Origin: RUG708 sp050946535
GTDB taxonomy: Bacteria > Bacillota > Clostridia > Peptostreptococcales > Anaerovoracaceae
Length of the DNA stretch: 64,000 bases
Assembly (NCBI GenBank): GCA_050946535.1
Contig: JBMNUZ010000004.1
Location: forward strand, 80,458-144,457
Reading direction: 5' to 3'
Made by a program: the position numbers and the translations under genes. This document shows, piece by piece, positions 43,869 to 52,573 of this stretch. Within the stretch, counting starts at the first letter, position 1. The number at the start of each line of letters is the position of its first letter. The notes under the pieces were generated by a model, which searched no databases, was not told the origin of the DNA, and saw nothing but the letters and a program-made list of their open reading frames with translations.

Positions 43869-45341
43869 TTAGAAGCACAGAGTTCCAGGATTTAATATGT
43901 TCTTCTCGTCGAAGATACCCTTTAATCTCTTAAGAACTGCAGTGTAGTTTCCAGCTCTGTCGTAGATAAGAGGTACAAGGCGGTCGCCATATGGTCTCGT
44001 GAACTGAGCTCCCTCTGAGAGGAATTTTGAGCCAGCTTCGTAAACTATGTCTGAAATGTCAGCCTTGGCATCTTCGTCTTCAGGATCATAGAAGAAAGTG
44101 AACATGAGCTGAGAAGCTCTGTTGTGCTCAATTGGCTGCTGGTAAATACCAACTGCAGTATGAGGATAATTGTGCTTTGCGAGAATTTCGTTCATCTCGT
44201 CTACATACTGCTGAGCCTTTTCAGGACGGCAGATGAAGAAGAGATCTTCATATGCACCATTCGGAGTCTGTTTCCATGAAGGTCCTTCCCAAGGAGTCTT
44301 GAGAGCTTTCAGGATCTTTCTGCCGAGTCCAGGGAATCCTGGAAGTGCAGGCTTGAATGTGATGTCCTTGAATGTAGTATCGAGAACTTCCTTCAGGTAC
44401 TTCTCTTCGTAAGCGATCTTCATTTCAGGAAGTCTGAGAAGACCAGAAAGAACCATTACGAGAGTGTATTCCGGAAGCTTCTTGCAAAGTTCTGGAATGT
44501 CTTCCGGTTTGTCAGCGATGATAGAAGCAAGGTCAACCTTATTGAGAATAACTATTTCCTGACCGATTCTTCTAGGCATAACCTTGTATAAGAACTGATT
44601 AAGTGAGTCAAGATCATCTGAAGGAGCGAAATAAACCTTATCGATTCTGCTCTTGATTTCGATCTTTGCCTGCATCCAGGTAACGATACCCATAGTGCCC
44701 TGAGCACCCTGTACGAGACGATAGAAATCGAGTCCCGGGCCTGAAGGGTCAACGCCTCTTGTCCAGGTAGCGCCTGTATCTCCGAGTACCTTTGTAGCGT
44801 CGAAAGCGTGAGCAGAAGCAGAACCTGCTCTGAATACGGAACCGTCGCCGTAAACGATTTCCATTGACTGAGTAGGTTCACCGTAATCGTAAACTGTGTT
44901 AGTGATGAGAGCTCTGTCAAGAGTATCAGAAAGAACTGATCTGTCGGCTTCAGCAGTAAGAGGCATCATAACTCTTAAGCCCTGTGCGTCGAGAGCATCG
45001 TAAAGCTGCTTCCAAGTAACACCTGGCTGGAATCTTGCTGTCTTATTCTTTCTGTCGATTTCGAAGATCTTGTTCATGTTAGTCATGTCGATGACTATGC
45101 CACCCTGCTTAGGAATGGCTGAACCATATCTGTGGGTGTGTGAGCTTACTGGAACAACAGGAATGTTGTTTTCATAAGCGTATTTAACTACTGCGGAAAC
45201 TTCTTCAGTTGACTCCGGCCAAACAACAGCGTCAGCATAACCTGCTGGACATAAGCTCATATCTGTTTCATAAGCTTTGAGATCGGCTGCGTCGTCACTT
45301 GCCTTACCAACCAACTTTTTGAGTTCATCGATCAATGCCAT
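43869..45341 (-). CDS. FAD-binding oxidoreductase, GlcD/lactate dehydrogenase-like
   Basis: 490 aa of the FAD-linked oxidase family: PVSSHTHRYGSAIPKQGG and VIDMTNMNKIFEIDRKN in the PCMH domain, YRLVQGAQGTMGIVTWMQ closing it, and a C-terminal oxidase domain ending LKGIFDEKNILNPGTLCF, typical of GlcD, D-lactate dehydrogenase and alkyl-DHAP synthase relatives. The ATG at 45341 lies 10 nt after AGGAGG; the TTG frame extension would contain that site. First gene of the operon; promoter at 45477-45505 and a 5' hairpin lie upstream. Confidence 0.88.
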   Translation of the reverse strand: MALIDELKKLVGKASDDAADLKAYETDMSLCPAGYADAVVWPESTEEVSAVVKYAYENNIPVVPVSSHTHRYGSAIPKQGGIVIDMTNMNKIFEIDRKNKTARFQPGVTWKQLYDALDAQGLRVMMPLTAEADRSVLSDTLDRALITNTVYDYGEPTQSMEIVYGDGSVFRAGSASAHAFDATKVLGDTGATWTRGVDPSGPGLDFYRLVQGAQGTMGIVTWMQAKIEIKSRIDKVYFAPSDDLDSLNQFLYKVMPRRIGQEIVILNKVDLASIIADKPEDIPELCKKLPEYTLVMVLSGLLRLPEMKIAYEEKYLKEVLDTTFKDITFKPALPGFPGLGRKILKALKTPWEGPSWKQTPNGAYEDLFFICRPEKAQQYVDEMNEILAKHNYPHTAVGIYQQPIEHNRASQLMFTFFYDPEDEDAKADISDIVYEAGSKFLSEGAQFTRPYGDRLVPLIYDRAGNYTAVLKRLKGIFDEKNILNPGTLCF

Positions 45342-45435
45342 AAACTCATTTCCTCCTTTCAAGATAGTTGTAACTCTGATATTGTCGCTTCATCATCACT
45401 AATTTTTACCTGCAATGTGGAGGCTTCACTATGCT

Positions 45436-45470
45436 ATGCCGACGGGACGAATCATCATCCCGTCCGGCAT
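45436..45470 (-). promoter_or_regulatory. 5'-terminal stem-loop of the oxidoreductase mRNA
   Basis: Arms ATGCCGACGGGA (45436-45447) and TCCCGTCCGGCAT (45458-45470) pair with one bulge around a 10-nt loop. The predicted transcription start is about 45470, so the stem would lie at the extreme 5' end of the message. Confidence 0.6.
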
Positions 45471-45476
45471 ATTCAC

Positions 45477-45505
45477 TATATAATTACGTTGATGAATTCT
45501 GACAA
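45477..45505 (-). promoter_or_regulatory. Promoter of the FAD/Fe-S/FAD operon
   Basis: Minus strand -35 TTGTCA (45500-45505), 17-nt spacer, -10 TATATA (45477-45482). Leader length to the ATG is about 130 nt. Confidence 0.6.
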
Positions 45506-45553
45506 CTAATCTTATTAACTGCTTGCGCAGTGGAATTATTATATTAGCTGTAC

Positions 45554-45705
45554 GCTCGTTATTATATTAACGTTAAGTAATAAACGTTATTATTATCACG
45601 AGCATCCAGTATATAAGCAAATTGGGACAAATTTATAATCGGATTGTAAACTTATTGTTGATTACAATATTATATTTACACTAACAATATCACAATTCGA
45701 TTATA
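45554..45705. promoter_or_regulatory. Two long imperfect inverted repeats upstream of the operon
   Basis: First dyad: 21-nt arms at 45554-45574 and 45583-45603 (18 of 21 matched), 8-nt loop, about 70 nt upstream of the promoter -35. Second dyad: 14-nt arms TATAATCGGATTGT (45634-45647) and 45692-45705 (13 of 14 matched), abutting the stop of the first CoA-transferase. They may be regulator sites or AT-rich end structures. Confidence 0.5.
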
Positions 45706-47358
45706 CTACAGATTATACTTTTTAGCAATGTAATCTTTCAGGCCGCCCCACTTCTCGTGGAAGATTTCCTCAGGCATAAGTTTTGGACCGCCTTCCGGAA
45801 TGATCGGCTTGAAGCCCATGTGTCCGAGAACGTCTTTCTCGAGGTCTACGCCAGGAGCGATTTCTGTAAGTACAAGACCGTCTTCCGAAGCTTCGAATAC
45901 AGCTCTTTCTGTTATAAATGTAACAGGTACATTCTTCTTTACGAAGCCCTTGCAGTAGAATGAACTCTGAACGAGTTTATCCACGAACTTATTGAATTTA
46001 CCATCCTGGATGATGTTGAGCTTTCCGTCGCCGACTTCGATCTTCATGCCCTTGGCTGTGAATGTTCCGAGAATTACAATCTTCTTGGCACCTGCAGCGA
46101 TGTTCATGAATCCGCCGACGCCCTTGATTACGCCGTTGAGGATGTTGGTGTTCATGTCGCCTTCAGCGTTTACTTCTGAAAGTCCGAACATTGCGAGGTC
46201 AAGTCCCTGGCCTTCGAAGAAGTTGAAGTGGTCCCCCTGATCTGTCATCGATTCTACGTTGATGTGAGTACCGAAAGATACGCCCGAAAGAGGAACACCG
46301 CCGATACATCCGGACTCTGATACCATTGTCAGATAATCGGAGCATCCTTCCTCTGCGATGATTCCGCCTACGCTCTGCGGCATACCGAGACCGAAGTTTG
46401 CGTAAATATTAGGTCTGATTTCCATAGCTGCTCTTCTGAGGAGAACCTTCTTGAAATCGAATGGAATTAAAGCCTGTTCTTCTGACGGATCGATCTTCAT
46501 TCTCTTCTCGCCTGAAGTGTAAGGATTGTAGTAGTCGCCCGTCGAGTACATTCTGTTCTCAGGATGCTCTGAAACTACGATATAGTCGACGTACATACCA
46601 GGAACCTTAACCATATGAGGATTGATTTCGCCGACATCTACTATTCTTTCAACTTCGACGAATACCTTTCCTCCGTTAGCTCTTACTGCCTGTGCCAGTG
46701 TGAGCATTTCGAGGTTGTACGGCTCTTTTTCAGTAGAAATGTTGCCAGCCTTGTCTGCAGTCGTTCCTCTCATCCAGCCGATGTCAAGAGGGAAACCTGT
46801 GTAATAAAGTTTTTCCTCGCCGTAGAAGTCAGGAATGTAATTGACGTAGCAGAGCTCTCCTTTTTCTCTCTGCTTTGCGTCGTAATCCTTGGCTAACTGG
46901 TTTAATGCGCCGCTGTCGATTCTCGGATCCTCGAATGTTCCGAGTCCTGTGCTTGTGATGACGCCCTTTTCACCTCTTGCCTGAGCCTTGAATACCTGAA
47001 GAATTGTTCCGAGAGGCAGGTTCCATGCAGCGATCTTGTTGGCACTGATCATTCTCTCAGTAACATCAGAACATGCTACGTGCGAAGCTATCCATCTTGT
47101 AATGCAGCCCGGATGTGCCAGATGGTCTTCTGCTCTGCAGTACCAGACTCCGTCTACTTCATATCCGTTCTTTGCGAATGAACCGCCGCCAGCCGCATGG
47201 GTGTATCCGATATCAGCCGGATGTCCGGTTTCCAGGAATCTCTTCTCGGTAGCCATGATAATTTCTTCTGGTGTACCTGATGCGCCGAACGTTGCGATAC
47301 CAATGTTGTCGCCGTCTTTGATCAGTTCTGCTGCTTCCTGAGCTGTAATAATTTTCAT
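45706..47358 (-). CDS. Fused class I CoA-transferase 1
   Basis: 550 aa, alpha and beta halves in one chain as in propionate CoA-transferase and YdiF. N-terminal half: TAQEAAELIKDGDNIGIATFG and the THAAGGGSF region; C-terminal half: catalytic Glu in VSESGCIGGVP, FGLGMPQSVGGIIAEEG and TEIAPGVDLEKDVLGHMGF. It moves CoA between acetyl-CoA or another donor and a carboxylate. The ATG at 47358 has GGAG 10 nt upstream. It is transcribed separately from the oxidoreductase operon downstream, and is a paralogue of 47979-49610. Confidence 0.92.
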   Translation of the reverse strand: MKIITAQEAAELIKDGDNIGIATFGASGTPEEIIMATEKRFLETGHPADIGYTHAAGGGSFAKNGYEVDGVWYCRAEDHLAHPGCITRWIASHVACSDVTERMISANKIAAWNLPLGTILQVFKAQARGEKGVITSTGLGTFEDPRIDSGALNQLAKDYDAKQREKGELCYVNYIPDFYGEEKLYYTGFPLDIGWMRGTTADKAGNISTEKEPYNLEMLTLAQAVRANGGKVFVEVERIVDVGEINPHMVKVPGMYVDYIVVSEHPENRMYSTGDYYNPYTSGEKRMKIDPSEEQALIPFDFKKVLLRRAAMEIRPNIYANFGLGMPQSVGGIIAEEGCSDYLTMVSESGCIGGVPLSGVSFGTHINVESMTDQGDHFNFFEGQGLDLAMFGLSEVNAEGDMNTNILNGVIKGVGGFMNIAAGAKKIVILGTFTAKGMKIEVGDGKLNIIQDGKFNKFVDKLVQSSFYCKGFVKKNVPVTFITERAVFEASEDGLVLTEIAPGVDLEKDVLGHMGFKPIIPEGGPKLMPEEIFHEKWGGLKDYIAKKYNL

Positions 47359-47530
47359 CAGTACGGTTCTCCTATTCTGTAAAAACTTTATAACGCCTGT
47401 AGCGGTCTGTTTTCTGTTTTTCAGAAGTGAAAGAATATAACACGGCAGAAAAAGCCGGATCTTATTTCAGATGGTCATACCGGCTGCAGTGCGTCTGCAT
47501 AATGTAAAAAACGAAACATTACGCCTATTT

Positions 47531-47560
47531 GTTGACAAATTAAAATGAATTGAGGTCAAC
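47531..47560. promoter_or_regulatory. Inverted repeat at predicted start of CoA-transferase 1 mRNA
   Basis: GTTGAC (47531-47536) and GTCAAC (47555-47560) flank 18 nt; the predicted transcription start lies at about 47556. It can act as an operator or a 5'-terminal stem. A second dyad TAATGT / ACATTA lies at about 47500-47521. Confidence 0.5.
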
Positions 47561-47562
47561 AT

Positions 47563-47592
47563 ATAATATGTATGCCTATAATTTGGCTGCAA
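47563..47592 (-). promoter_or_regulatory. Probable promoter of CoA-transferase 1
   Basis: Minus strand -35 TTGCAG (47587-47592), 18-nt spacer, -10 TATTAT (47563-47568), giving a leader of about 200 nt. The rest of 47359-47978 is AT-rich with long A and T tracts and no gene. Confidence 0.5.
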
Positions 47593-47878
47593 TTATCATA
47601 GCATCCTTTTTGAAAATGCACAATACGTTTGTAAAAAAATATTATGCATACAAATTTTTCGGGCCAAAATAATAGGCTTAAATACAATTATTTCCATATG
47701 CCGGAAATATTGCAATAATAACCCTTTGCGCTTTATTGCTATACAGCTTTACACCAAAAATAATGATAAAAAAATACAAAAAATTTTTTTTTTTATCTTT
47801 TTGCAGCCGGATTTTTTCTGTCTGAAGTCTCGGATTTTTTGCTGGAAAATTAATTGATAAATTTACAAAAATGCATTT

Positions 47879-47927
47879 AAAAAAAGAAAAAACAGGCGGC
47901 CGGTCTGTTACCGGCCGCCCGCCTGTT
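47879..47927 (-). terminator. Terminator of CoA-transferase 2
   Basis: GC-rich stem with GGCGGCCGGT / ACCGGCCGCC core and outer AACAGGC / GCCTGTT arms, then TTTTTTCTTTTT on the minus strand, about 50 nt past the stop at 47979. Confidence 0.9.
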
Positions 47928-47978
47928 GAGTTTACTATCTAAAAGAATTGATCTTTGAAAGGTCTGTGTTTATTCAGC

Positions 47979-49610
47979 TTATTTTGCAGCAGCTGCTTCT
48001 TCAGCTTCCTTCTTGTCGAGGTAAGCTGAGAGTCCGCCCCACTTCTCCTGGAAGATTTCAGGAGGCATGCTCTTAGGACCGCCTTCCGGAAGGAGAGGTT
48101 TGAATCCCATGTGAGCGAAAATGTCTTTTTCAATATCGATGCCAGGAGCTACTTCAGTCAGCATGATGCCGCCTTCGACAGCCTTGAATACGCATCTGTC
48201 TGTGATGTACATAGCTGGTCTGCCGTGCTTAACTCCACGAGGAGCATCGTAAGCGATCTGCTCTGACTTCTTGACGAACTTCTTGAGTTTGCCTTCCTGA
48301 TCGATGACGAGCTTGCCGTCTTCGATGTGCTCTTTAAGTCCCTTTGCAGTGAATGTTCCGATGAAGATGTTTCTTCTTGCTGCCAGAGTGATGTTTGCGA
48401 ATCCGCCTACACCAAGAGTTACGCCGTTAAGTCTCGATACGTTGATCGATCCGTCTTCCTGAGCTTCTGAAAGTCCGTATACGCCGAAGTCGATACCTGA
48501 GCCGTCGAACCAGTCGAAGTGATCCTTCTGGTCAGCTGACCATTCGTTGTTGTAGTGGCATCCGAAGAGAGGGCCGCCGCCAGGAACTCCGCCGACAGAA
48601 CCGGACTCTGAAATGTTTGTGAGGGAATCTGCTTCGCCCTCTTCAGCGAGTACTCCGCCGCAGAATGTAGGAAGACCGATACCGAAGTTAGCCATAACTC
48701 CTCTCTTGATCTCCATAACAGTTCTTCTGATGATAACCTTCTTAGGATCGAAAGGCATAACTTCGATCGCTTCTGTAGGAACCTTCATCTGACCAGTCAG
48801 TCCCTTGTAATTGAAGTGATCGTACATCTGGTAACGGAGTCCGTGAGTGATGAGTTCAGGATGTTCATCTACTACTATGTAGTCGACGAGGTTCTGACCG
48901 ATCTTAACGAGCTTAGGGTTAAGCGATCCGCCCTCAGCAACCTGCTCAACTTCTACGATAACCTTGCCGCCGCAAGCCTTAGCTGCACGTGCTACTGCAC
49001 CGAGCTCGAGGTTGAGGCATTCGTTTTCGCAAGTGATGTTTCCGTGAGTATCAGCTGTAGTACCTCTCATGATACCGAAGTCGATCTTAGGTACGCTGTA
49101 GAACAGATATTCTTCACCGAAGAAATCAGGAACGTATTCTATGAAACGTCTTTCACCATTCTTAACTCTCTCGGCATCGTACTCTTCAGCCATCTGGTTC
49201 AGACGTCCGCCATCGACACGGGCATCCATGAATGTTCCGAGACCAACCTTGCTCAGGCAGCCAGGCATGCCTCTGCCGATTTCAGTGTACATCTGAAGCA
49301 TAGTTCCTTCAGGCATATACCAGCCTGCCATCTTGTTCTGCTCGATCAGCTTTGCAACTGTAGGAGTTGTCGATTCGTGAGCACTGATATCGTACTTGAT
49401 CAGTCCTTCGTGGCCCCAGCAGTTACCAGTGATGAATCCAGCGGCATGAATATTCGTGATATTAGCAGGATGTCCGGTTTCAAGGAATCTCTTCTCTACT
49501 GCCTTACCGAATTCCTCAGGCCATCCTTCTACACCGAATGAAACGCCGCAGACGCAGCAGCCATCAAACAGAAGATTAGCAGCTTCTTCCATCGAAATAA
49601 ATTTAGCCAT
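47979..49610 (-). CDS. Fused class I CoA-transferase 2
   Basis: 543 aa paralogue of the first CoA-transferase: shared AVEKRFLETGHPANI block, catalytic Glu in ISESGSVGGVPGGG, FGIGLPTFCGGVLAEEG and TEVAPGIDIEKDIFAHMGF. The substrate half differs clearly (CCVCGVSFGVEGWPEEFG), so the acyl or acid specificity is likely to differ. The ATG at 49610 has GAGG 5-6 nt upstream; the longer frame to 49673 lacks a site. It has its own promoter, 5' hairpins and terminator. A Lys/Glu/Ala-rich tail ends the protein. Confidence 0.92.
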   Translation of the reverse strand: MAKFISMEEAANLLFDGCCVCGVSFGVEGWPEEFGKAVEKRFLETGHPANITNIHAAGFITGNCWGHEGLIKYDISAHESTTPTVAKLIEQNKMAGWYMPEGTMLQMYTEIGRGMPGCLSKVGLGTFMDARVDGGRLNQMAEEYDAERVKNGERRFIEYVPDFFGEEYLFYSVPKIDFGIMRGTTADTHGNITCENECLNLELGAVARAAKACGGKVIVEVEQVAEGGSLNPKLVKIGQNLVDYIVVDEHPELITHGLRYQMYDHFNYKGLTGQMKVPTEAIEVMPFDPKKVIIRRTVMEIKRGVMANFGIGLPTFCGGVLAEEGEADSLTNISESGSVGGVPGGGPLFGCHYNNEWSADQKDHFDWFDGSGIDFGVYGLSEAQEDGSINVSRLNGVTLGVGGFANITLAARRNIFIGTFTAKGLKEHIEDGKLVIDQEGKLKKFVKKSEQIAYDAPRGVKHGRPAMYITDRCVFKAVEGGIMLTEVAPGIDIEKDIFAHMGFKPLLPEGGPKSMPPEIFQEKWGGLSAYLDKKEAEEAAAAK

Positions 49611-49726
49611 TTCTTCCTCTTTTCCGTGCAGCCCTGTCAAAGCCGCACTCACTTTAACATAATAAATAGACAATAAAATTCAAATAAACCAATAATCACT
49701 GGTTTTATCTGAAAATGAAATCCTAC

Positions 49727-49775
49727 GCGGACATGACCATATGTCCGCTGGTTACATACAGAATACGCCTGTATG
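49727..49775 (-). promoter_or_regulatory. Two 5' stem-loops of the CoA-transferase 2 mRNA
   Basis: Hairpin A: CATACAG / CTGTATG at 49755-49775, 7-nt loop, starting about 8 nt from the predicted transcript 5' end. Hairpin B: GCGGACAT / ATGTCCGC at 49727-49748, 6-nt loop. Both are perfect stems. Confidence 0.6.
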
Positions 49776-49789
49776 CAATTAACATGATA

Positions 49790-49818
49790 ATAATAGTGAA
49801 AATTAGTGTGTACGTCAA
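49790..49818 (-). promoter_or_regulatory. Promoter of CoA-transferase 2
   Basis: Minus strand -35 TTGACG (49813-49818), 17-nt spacer, -10 TATTAT (49790-49795). The rest of the spacer 49611-50024 is AT-rich and holds a terminator but no gene. Confidence 0.7.
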
Positions 49819-49960
49819 TAATAGTGGTGGAATTTTATAATTATGTGCATCCATTATATACTATAGTGTACATTTATTCTGCACTAATTAATTTAATCAA
49901 ATAATATTTAATTCAAACAATTTATTGATTTTACCAATTTTATTTGCGAATATCAGATGA

Positions 49961-49986
49961 AAAAAAGCGGCAGCCAGAGCTGCCGC
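49961..49986 (-). terminator. Terminator of the heat-shock/translation operon
   Basis: Minus-strand stem GCGGCAG / CTGCCGC with a 6-nt loop and a run of T, 40 nt past the YqeY stop. Confidence 0.9.
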
Positions 49987-50024
49987 CGTAATATGCATAA
50001 GCATAAGCTGACAATCACGAGATA

Positions 50025-50468
50025 TTAAAGTACGCTCATAACGATTTTTTTAACGTTTCCACCGTCAGCTCGGCCTTTAACCTTGGGCATTACAGCTCCC
50101 ATGAGCTTGCCCATTCCGGCTTTGCCGTCACCGATACCGAGTTCTTCCTTGGTATCGAGTACGATTTTCCTGATCTCATCGTCAGAAAGCTGCTCCGGCA
50201 GATACGCCTGAAGTACCTTTATCTCATTATTGTAACTTTCTATCAGATCTGTTCTTCCAGCCTTTTCGAAATCAGAGAGGGCATCTTTTCGAATCTTGAC
50301 TTGTTTCGACAAAATCCCGATGATACCTTCATCGTCTAACTCTGTATTGTTATCAATTTCATACTGTTTGATAGCTGCACGGGCAAAGCTGATCGTATCA
50401 CGTCTTACTTTGTCGTGGGCTTTAAGTGCTTCTTTAAAATCGGCAGATAATCTGTCCTTTAAAGACAA
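50025..50468 (-). CDS. GatB/YqeY domain protein
   Basis: 147 aa: SLKDRLSADFKEALKAHDKV start, helical N-terminal half with KQVKIRKDALSDFEKAGR, and the C-terminal LPEQLSDDEIRKIV ... GKLMGAVMPKVKGRADGG block that resembles the tail domain of GatB. Thought to bind tRNA or help amidotransferases; role unproven. Follows rpsU by 15 nt, the normal Firmicute arrangement. Confidence 0.93.
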   Translation of the reverse strand: MSLKDRLSADFKEALKAHDKVRRDTISFARAAIKQYEIDNNTELDDEGIIGILSKQVKIRKDALSDFEKAGRTDLIESYNNEIKVLQAYLPEQLSDDEIRKIVLDTKEELGIGDGKAGMGKLMGAVMPKVKGRADGGNVKKIVMSVL

Positions 50469-50483
50469 ATGACAACACCTCTT

Positions 50484-50663
50484 TTAGTACTTTCTGGCCT
50501 TTTTTCTAGCTGCTTCAGACTTCTTCTTGCGCTTTACGCTAGGCTTTTCGTAATGTTCTCTCTTTCTGAGCTCTGACATCACGCCGTCTCTTGCGCACGA
50601 ACGCTTGAATCTCTTAAGCGCGCTCTCCAGACTTTCGTTTTCTCTTACTATAACCTGTGCCAT
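50484..50663 (-). CDS. rpsU: 30S ribosomal protein S21
   Basis: 59 aa, found by reading the gap: MAQVIVRENESLESALKRFK, then the CARDGVMSELRKREHYEKPS block and a Lys/Arg-rich tail. Family length and sequence match. It sits on the small subunit near the anti-Shine-Dalgarno region and aids initiation. The ATG at 50663 follows a GGGAGGGA site. Member of the dnaK-prmA-mtaB-HIT-rpsU-yqeY string. Confidence 0.97.
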   Translation of the reverse strand: MAQVIVRENESLESALKRFKRSCARDGVMSELRKREHYEKPSVKRKKKSEAARKKARKY

Positions 50664-50778
50664 AACATTATCCCTCCCCTCGTATTTTGAAATTCGTTGT
50701 ACCGGTAATTTCTGATAGAAGCTTACAACATTAGAATTATACCTGATATGTTTTCCATAATCAAGTGTCGATTTTCGT

Positions 50779-51120
50779 TTAGCCCGGTGGCCATGTGAAT
50801 TTTCTGCCGCCGAGAATATGAATGTGAAGATGCTTTACCGTCTGCTGAGCGTCTTCACCGGTGTTGATGATGACTCTGTATCCATCTTCAAGCCCCTGTG
50901 ATTCAGCAATCTTCTTGACGCTCTGCATCATATATGCGATCAGTTCACTGTCTTCATCTGTAAGATCGTCGAGGGAAGCGATGTGTTTGCGCGGAACCAT
51001 AAGAACGTGTACCGGCGCCTGAGGAGAAGTATCCTTGAAAACGACTATTTTATCATCCTGGTATACTATCTCAGAAGGAATCTCGCCTCCTGCGATTTTA
51101 CAGAATATGCAGTCACTCAT
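50779..51120 (-). CDS. HIT family (histidine triad) nucleotide-binding protein
   Basis: 113 aa: SDCIFCKIAGGEIPSEIVYQ start, VPRKHIASLDDL, and the histidine triad HLHIHILGGRKFTWPPG at the end. Hint-type enzymes hydrolyse AMP-lysine or other adenylates. The ATG at 51120 lies 9 nt after AAGGAGG; the ATG 6 nt earlier is too near the site. In the same operon as mtaB and rpsU. Confidence 0.95.
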   Translation of the reverse strand: MSDCIFCKIAGGEIPSEIVYQDDKIVVFKDTSPQAPVHVLMVPRKHIASLDDLTDEDSELIAYMMQSVKKIAESQGLEDGYRVIINTGEDAQQTVKHLHIHILGGRKFTWPPG

Positions 51121-51214
51121 GTACATTCACCTCCTTCTGAGTTATTGTTCAATACAGCTGAAAGGCAGATTTTCACGCCTTTATTTTTATATTCTATCAT
51201 AATCCGGCGTGTAA

Positions 51215-52573
51215 TTACAACATAAGCGTTCCTTTCATTCCGTCTTTAACGGGACTTTCGAGACGTACATCTACGAGATTGTGTAGTATATAGTTGGTAT
51301 CATCGTATTTGTTGTCTACATATACTTTAATATAATTGTCAGTATACCCTTCGATGTACAATCCGTCTGATGTCGTCTGTTCAAACAGAACTCGTCTGAC
51401 GCTGCCTTCGTTGCGCCGGAAAAAGTTTTCTGCGAGTCTGTCAGCAGTATCGGCCAGCACTCCCGCTCTCTCTGCCCTGACCTGCGGGGAAACCTGATCC
51501 GGCATTACGGCAGCAGGCGTATGGCTTCTCTGCGAATACCTGAAGACATGTATTCTTGAAAATGCCGCTTTCCTCGCCGTTTCAAGCGTTTCGCGGAATT
51601 CATCGTCCGTTTCCCCCGGAAATCCTACTATTATATCTGTAGTAATACCGTATTCAGGGTCTGCTTTCCGGAGAGCCGCTGCTATTTCGAGGTACTGCCT
51701 GACGTCGTACCGCCTGTTCATGCGCTGAAGGACGGTATCGCTGCCGCTCTGAATCGAAAGGTGCATGTGGTGGCACAGCTTTCTGCAGCCGGCCAGACGT
51801 TCAGCCGTTCCTGCATCTATTACATTAGGCTCGAGCGAGCTGAGTCTTATTCTGAAATCACCGTCGATATCGCCGATCGCTTTGACTAGTTTGACGATGT
51901 CCACGTCGCTGTCCTTCCCGAAATCGGATCCGTAAAGCGCGGTATTTATGCCGGCGAGGACGATCTCCCTGTACCCTGCTCTGACAAGTCCCCCTGCTTC
52001 GGCAATCACGCTCTCTGGATTCCTGCTTCTCACTCTTCCCCTCGCGTACGGGATAATGCAGTATGAACAGAACCTGTCGCATCCTTCTTCGATCTTTATG
52101 ACCGCTCTCGAACGCGAATCCATGGCGGCGATCGCACCCATGTCTTCAAAGCCTGTTATGTCGTCGTAGCTTAAGATATGCTCCTCCGCACGGCGTCCGG
52201 GGTCTTCAGTTTTTCTGTTTGAACGATTTTCTTTTATAAAGTTTTCTACATATTCTACTATATGACTTTTTTCGTTTGTCCCGGCTATTATGTCGACTCC
52301 CTCGATCTCTGCTACCGCATCCGGATCCGTCTGGGCGTAACATCCGGTAACTACGATTACAGCATCGGGATTCAGATGTTTCATGCGCCTTATGTACTGG
52401 CGTGATTTCCTGTCTGCCACATTTGTGACGGAGCACGTATTTATCACGCAGACGTCCGCCGGCTCTCTGTCGCTGACGGCTTCGAATCCGGCTTTCACGA
52501 AATGCTCGCGCATGCTCTCGGTCTCATACATGTTGACCTTGCAGCCGAGCGTGCAGAATGAAACTTTCATCAT
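51215..52573 (-). CDS. mtaB: tRNA t6A37 methylthiotransferase
   Basis: 452 aa radical SAM enzyme that makes ms2t6A at position 37. N-terminal cluster cysteines in FCTLGCKVNMYETE, NTCSVTNVADRKSRQ and VTGCYAQTD; radical SAM CxxxCxxC in EEGCDRFCSYCIIPYARGRV; TRAM domain at about 385-445. The TLGCKVN start distinguishes it from MiaB (TFGCQMN). The start overlaps the prmA stop by 4 nt. The window thus holds both major tRNA methylthiotransferases. Confidence 0.95.
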   Translation of the reverse strand: MMKVSFCTLGCKVNMYETESMREHFVKAGFEAVSDREPADVCVINTCSVTNVADRKSRQYIRRMKHLNPDAVIVVTGCYAQTDPDAVAEIEGVDIIAGTNEKSHIVEYVENFIKENRSNRKTEDPGRRAEEHILSYDDITGFEDMGAIAAMDSRSRAVIKIEEGCDRFCSYCIIPYARGRVRSRNPESVIAEAGGLVRAGYREIVLAGINTALYGSDFGKDSDVDIVKLVKAIGDIDGDFRIRLSSLEPNVIDAGTAERLAGCRKLCHHMHLSIQSGSDTVLQRMNRRYDVRQYLEIAAALRKADPEYGITTDIIVGFPGETDDEFRETLETARKAAFSRIHVFRYSQRSHTPAAVMPDQVSPQVRAERAGVLADTADRLAENFFRRNEGSVRRVLFEQTTSDGLYIEGYTDNYIKVYVDNKYDDTNYILHNLVDVRLESPVKDGMKGTLML

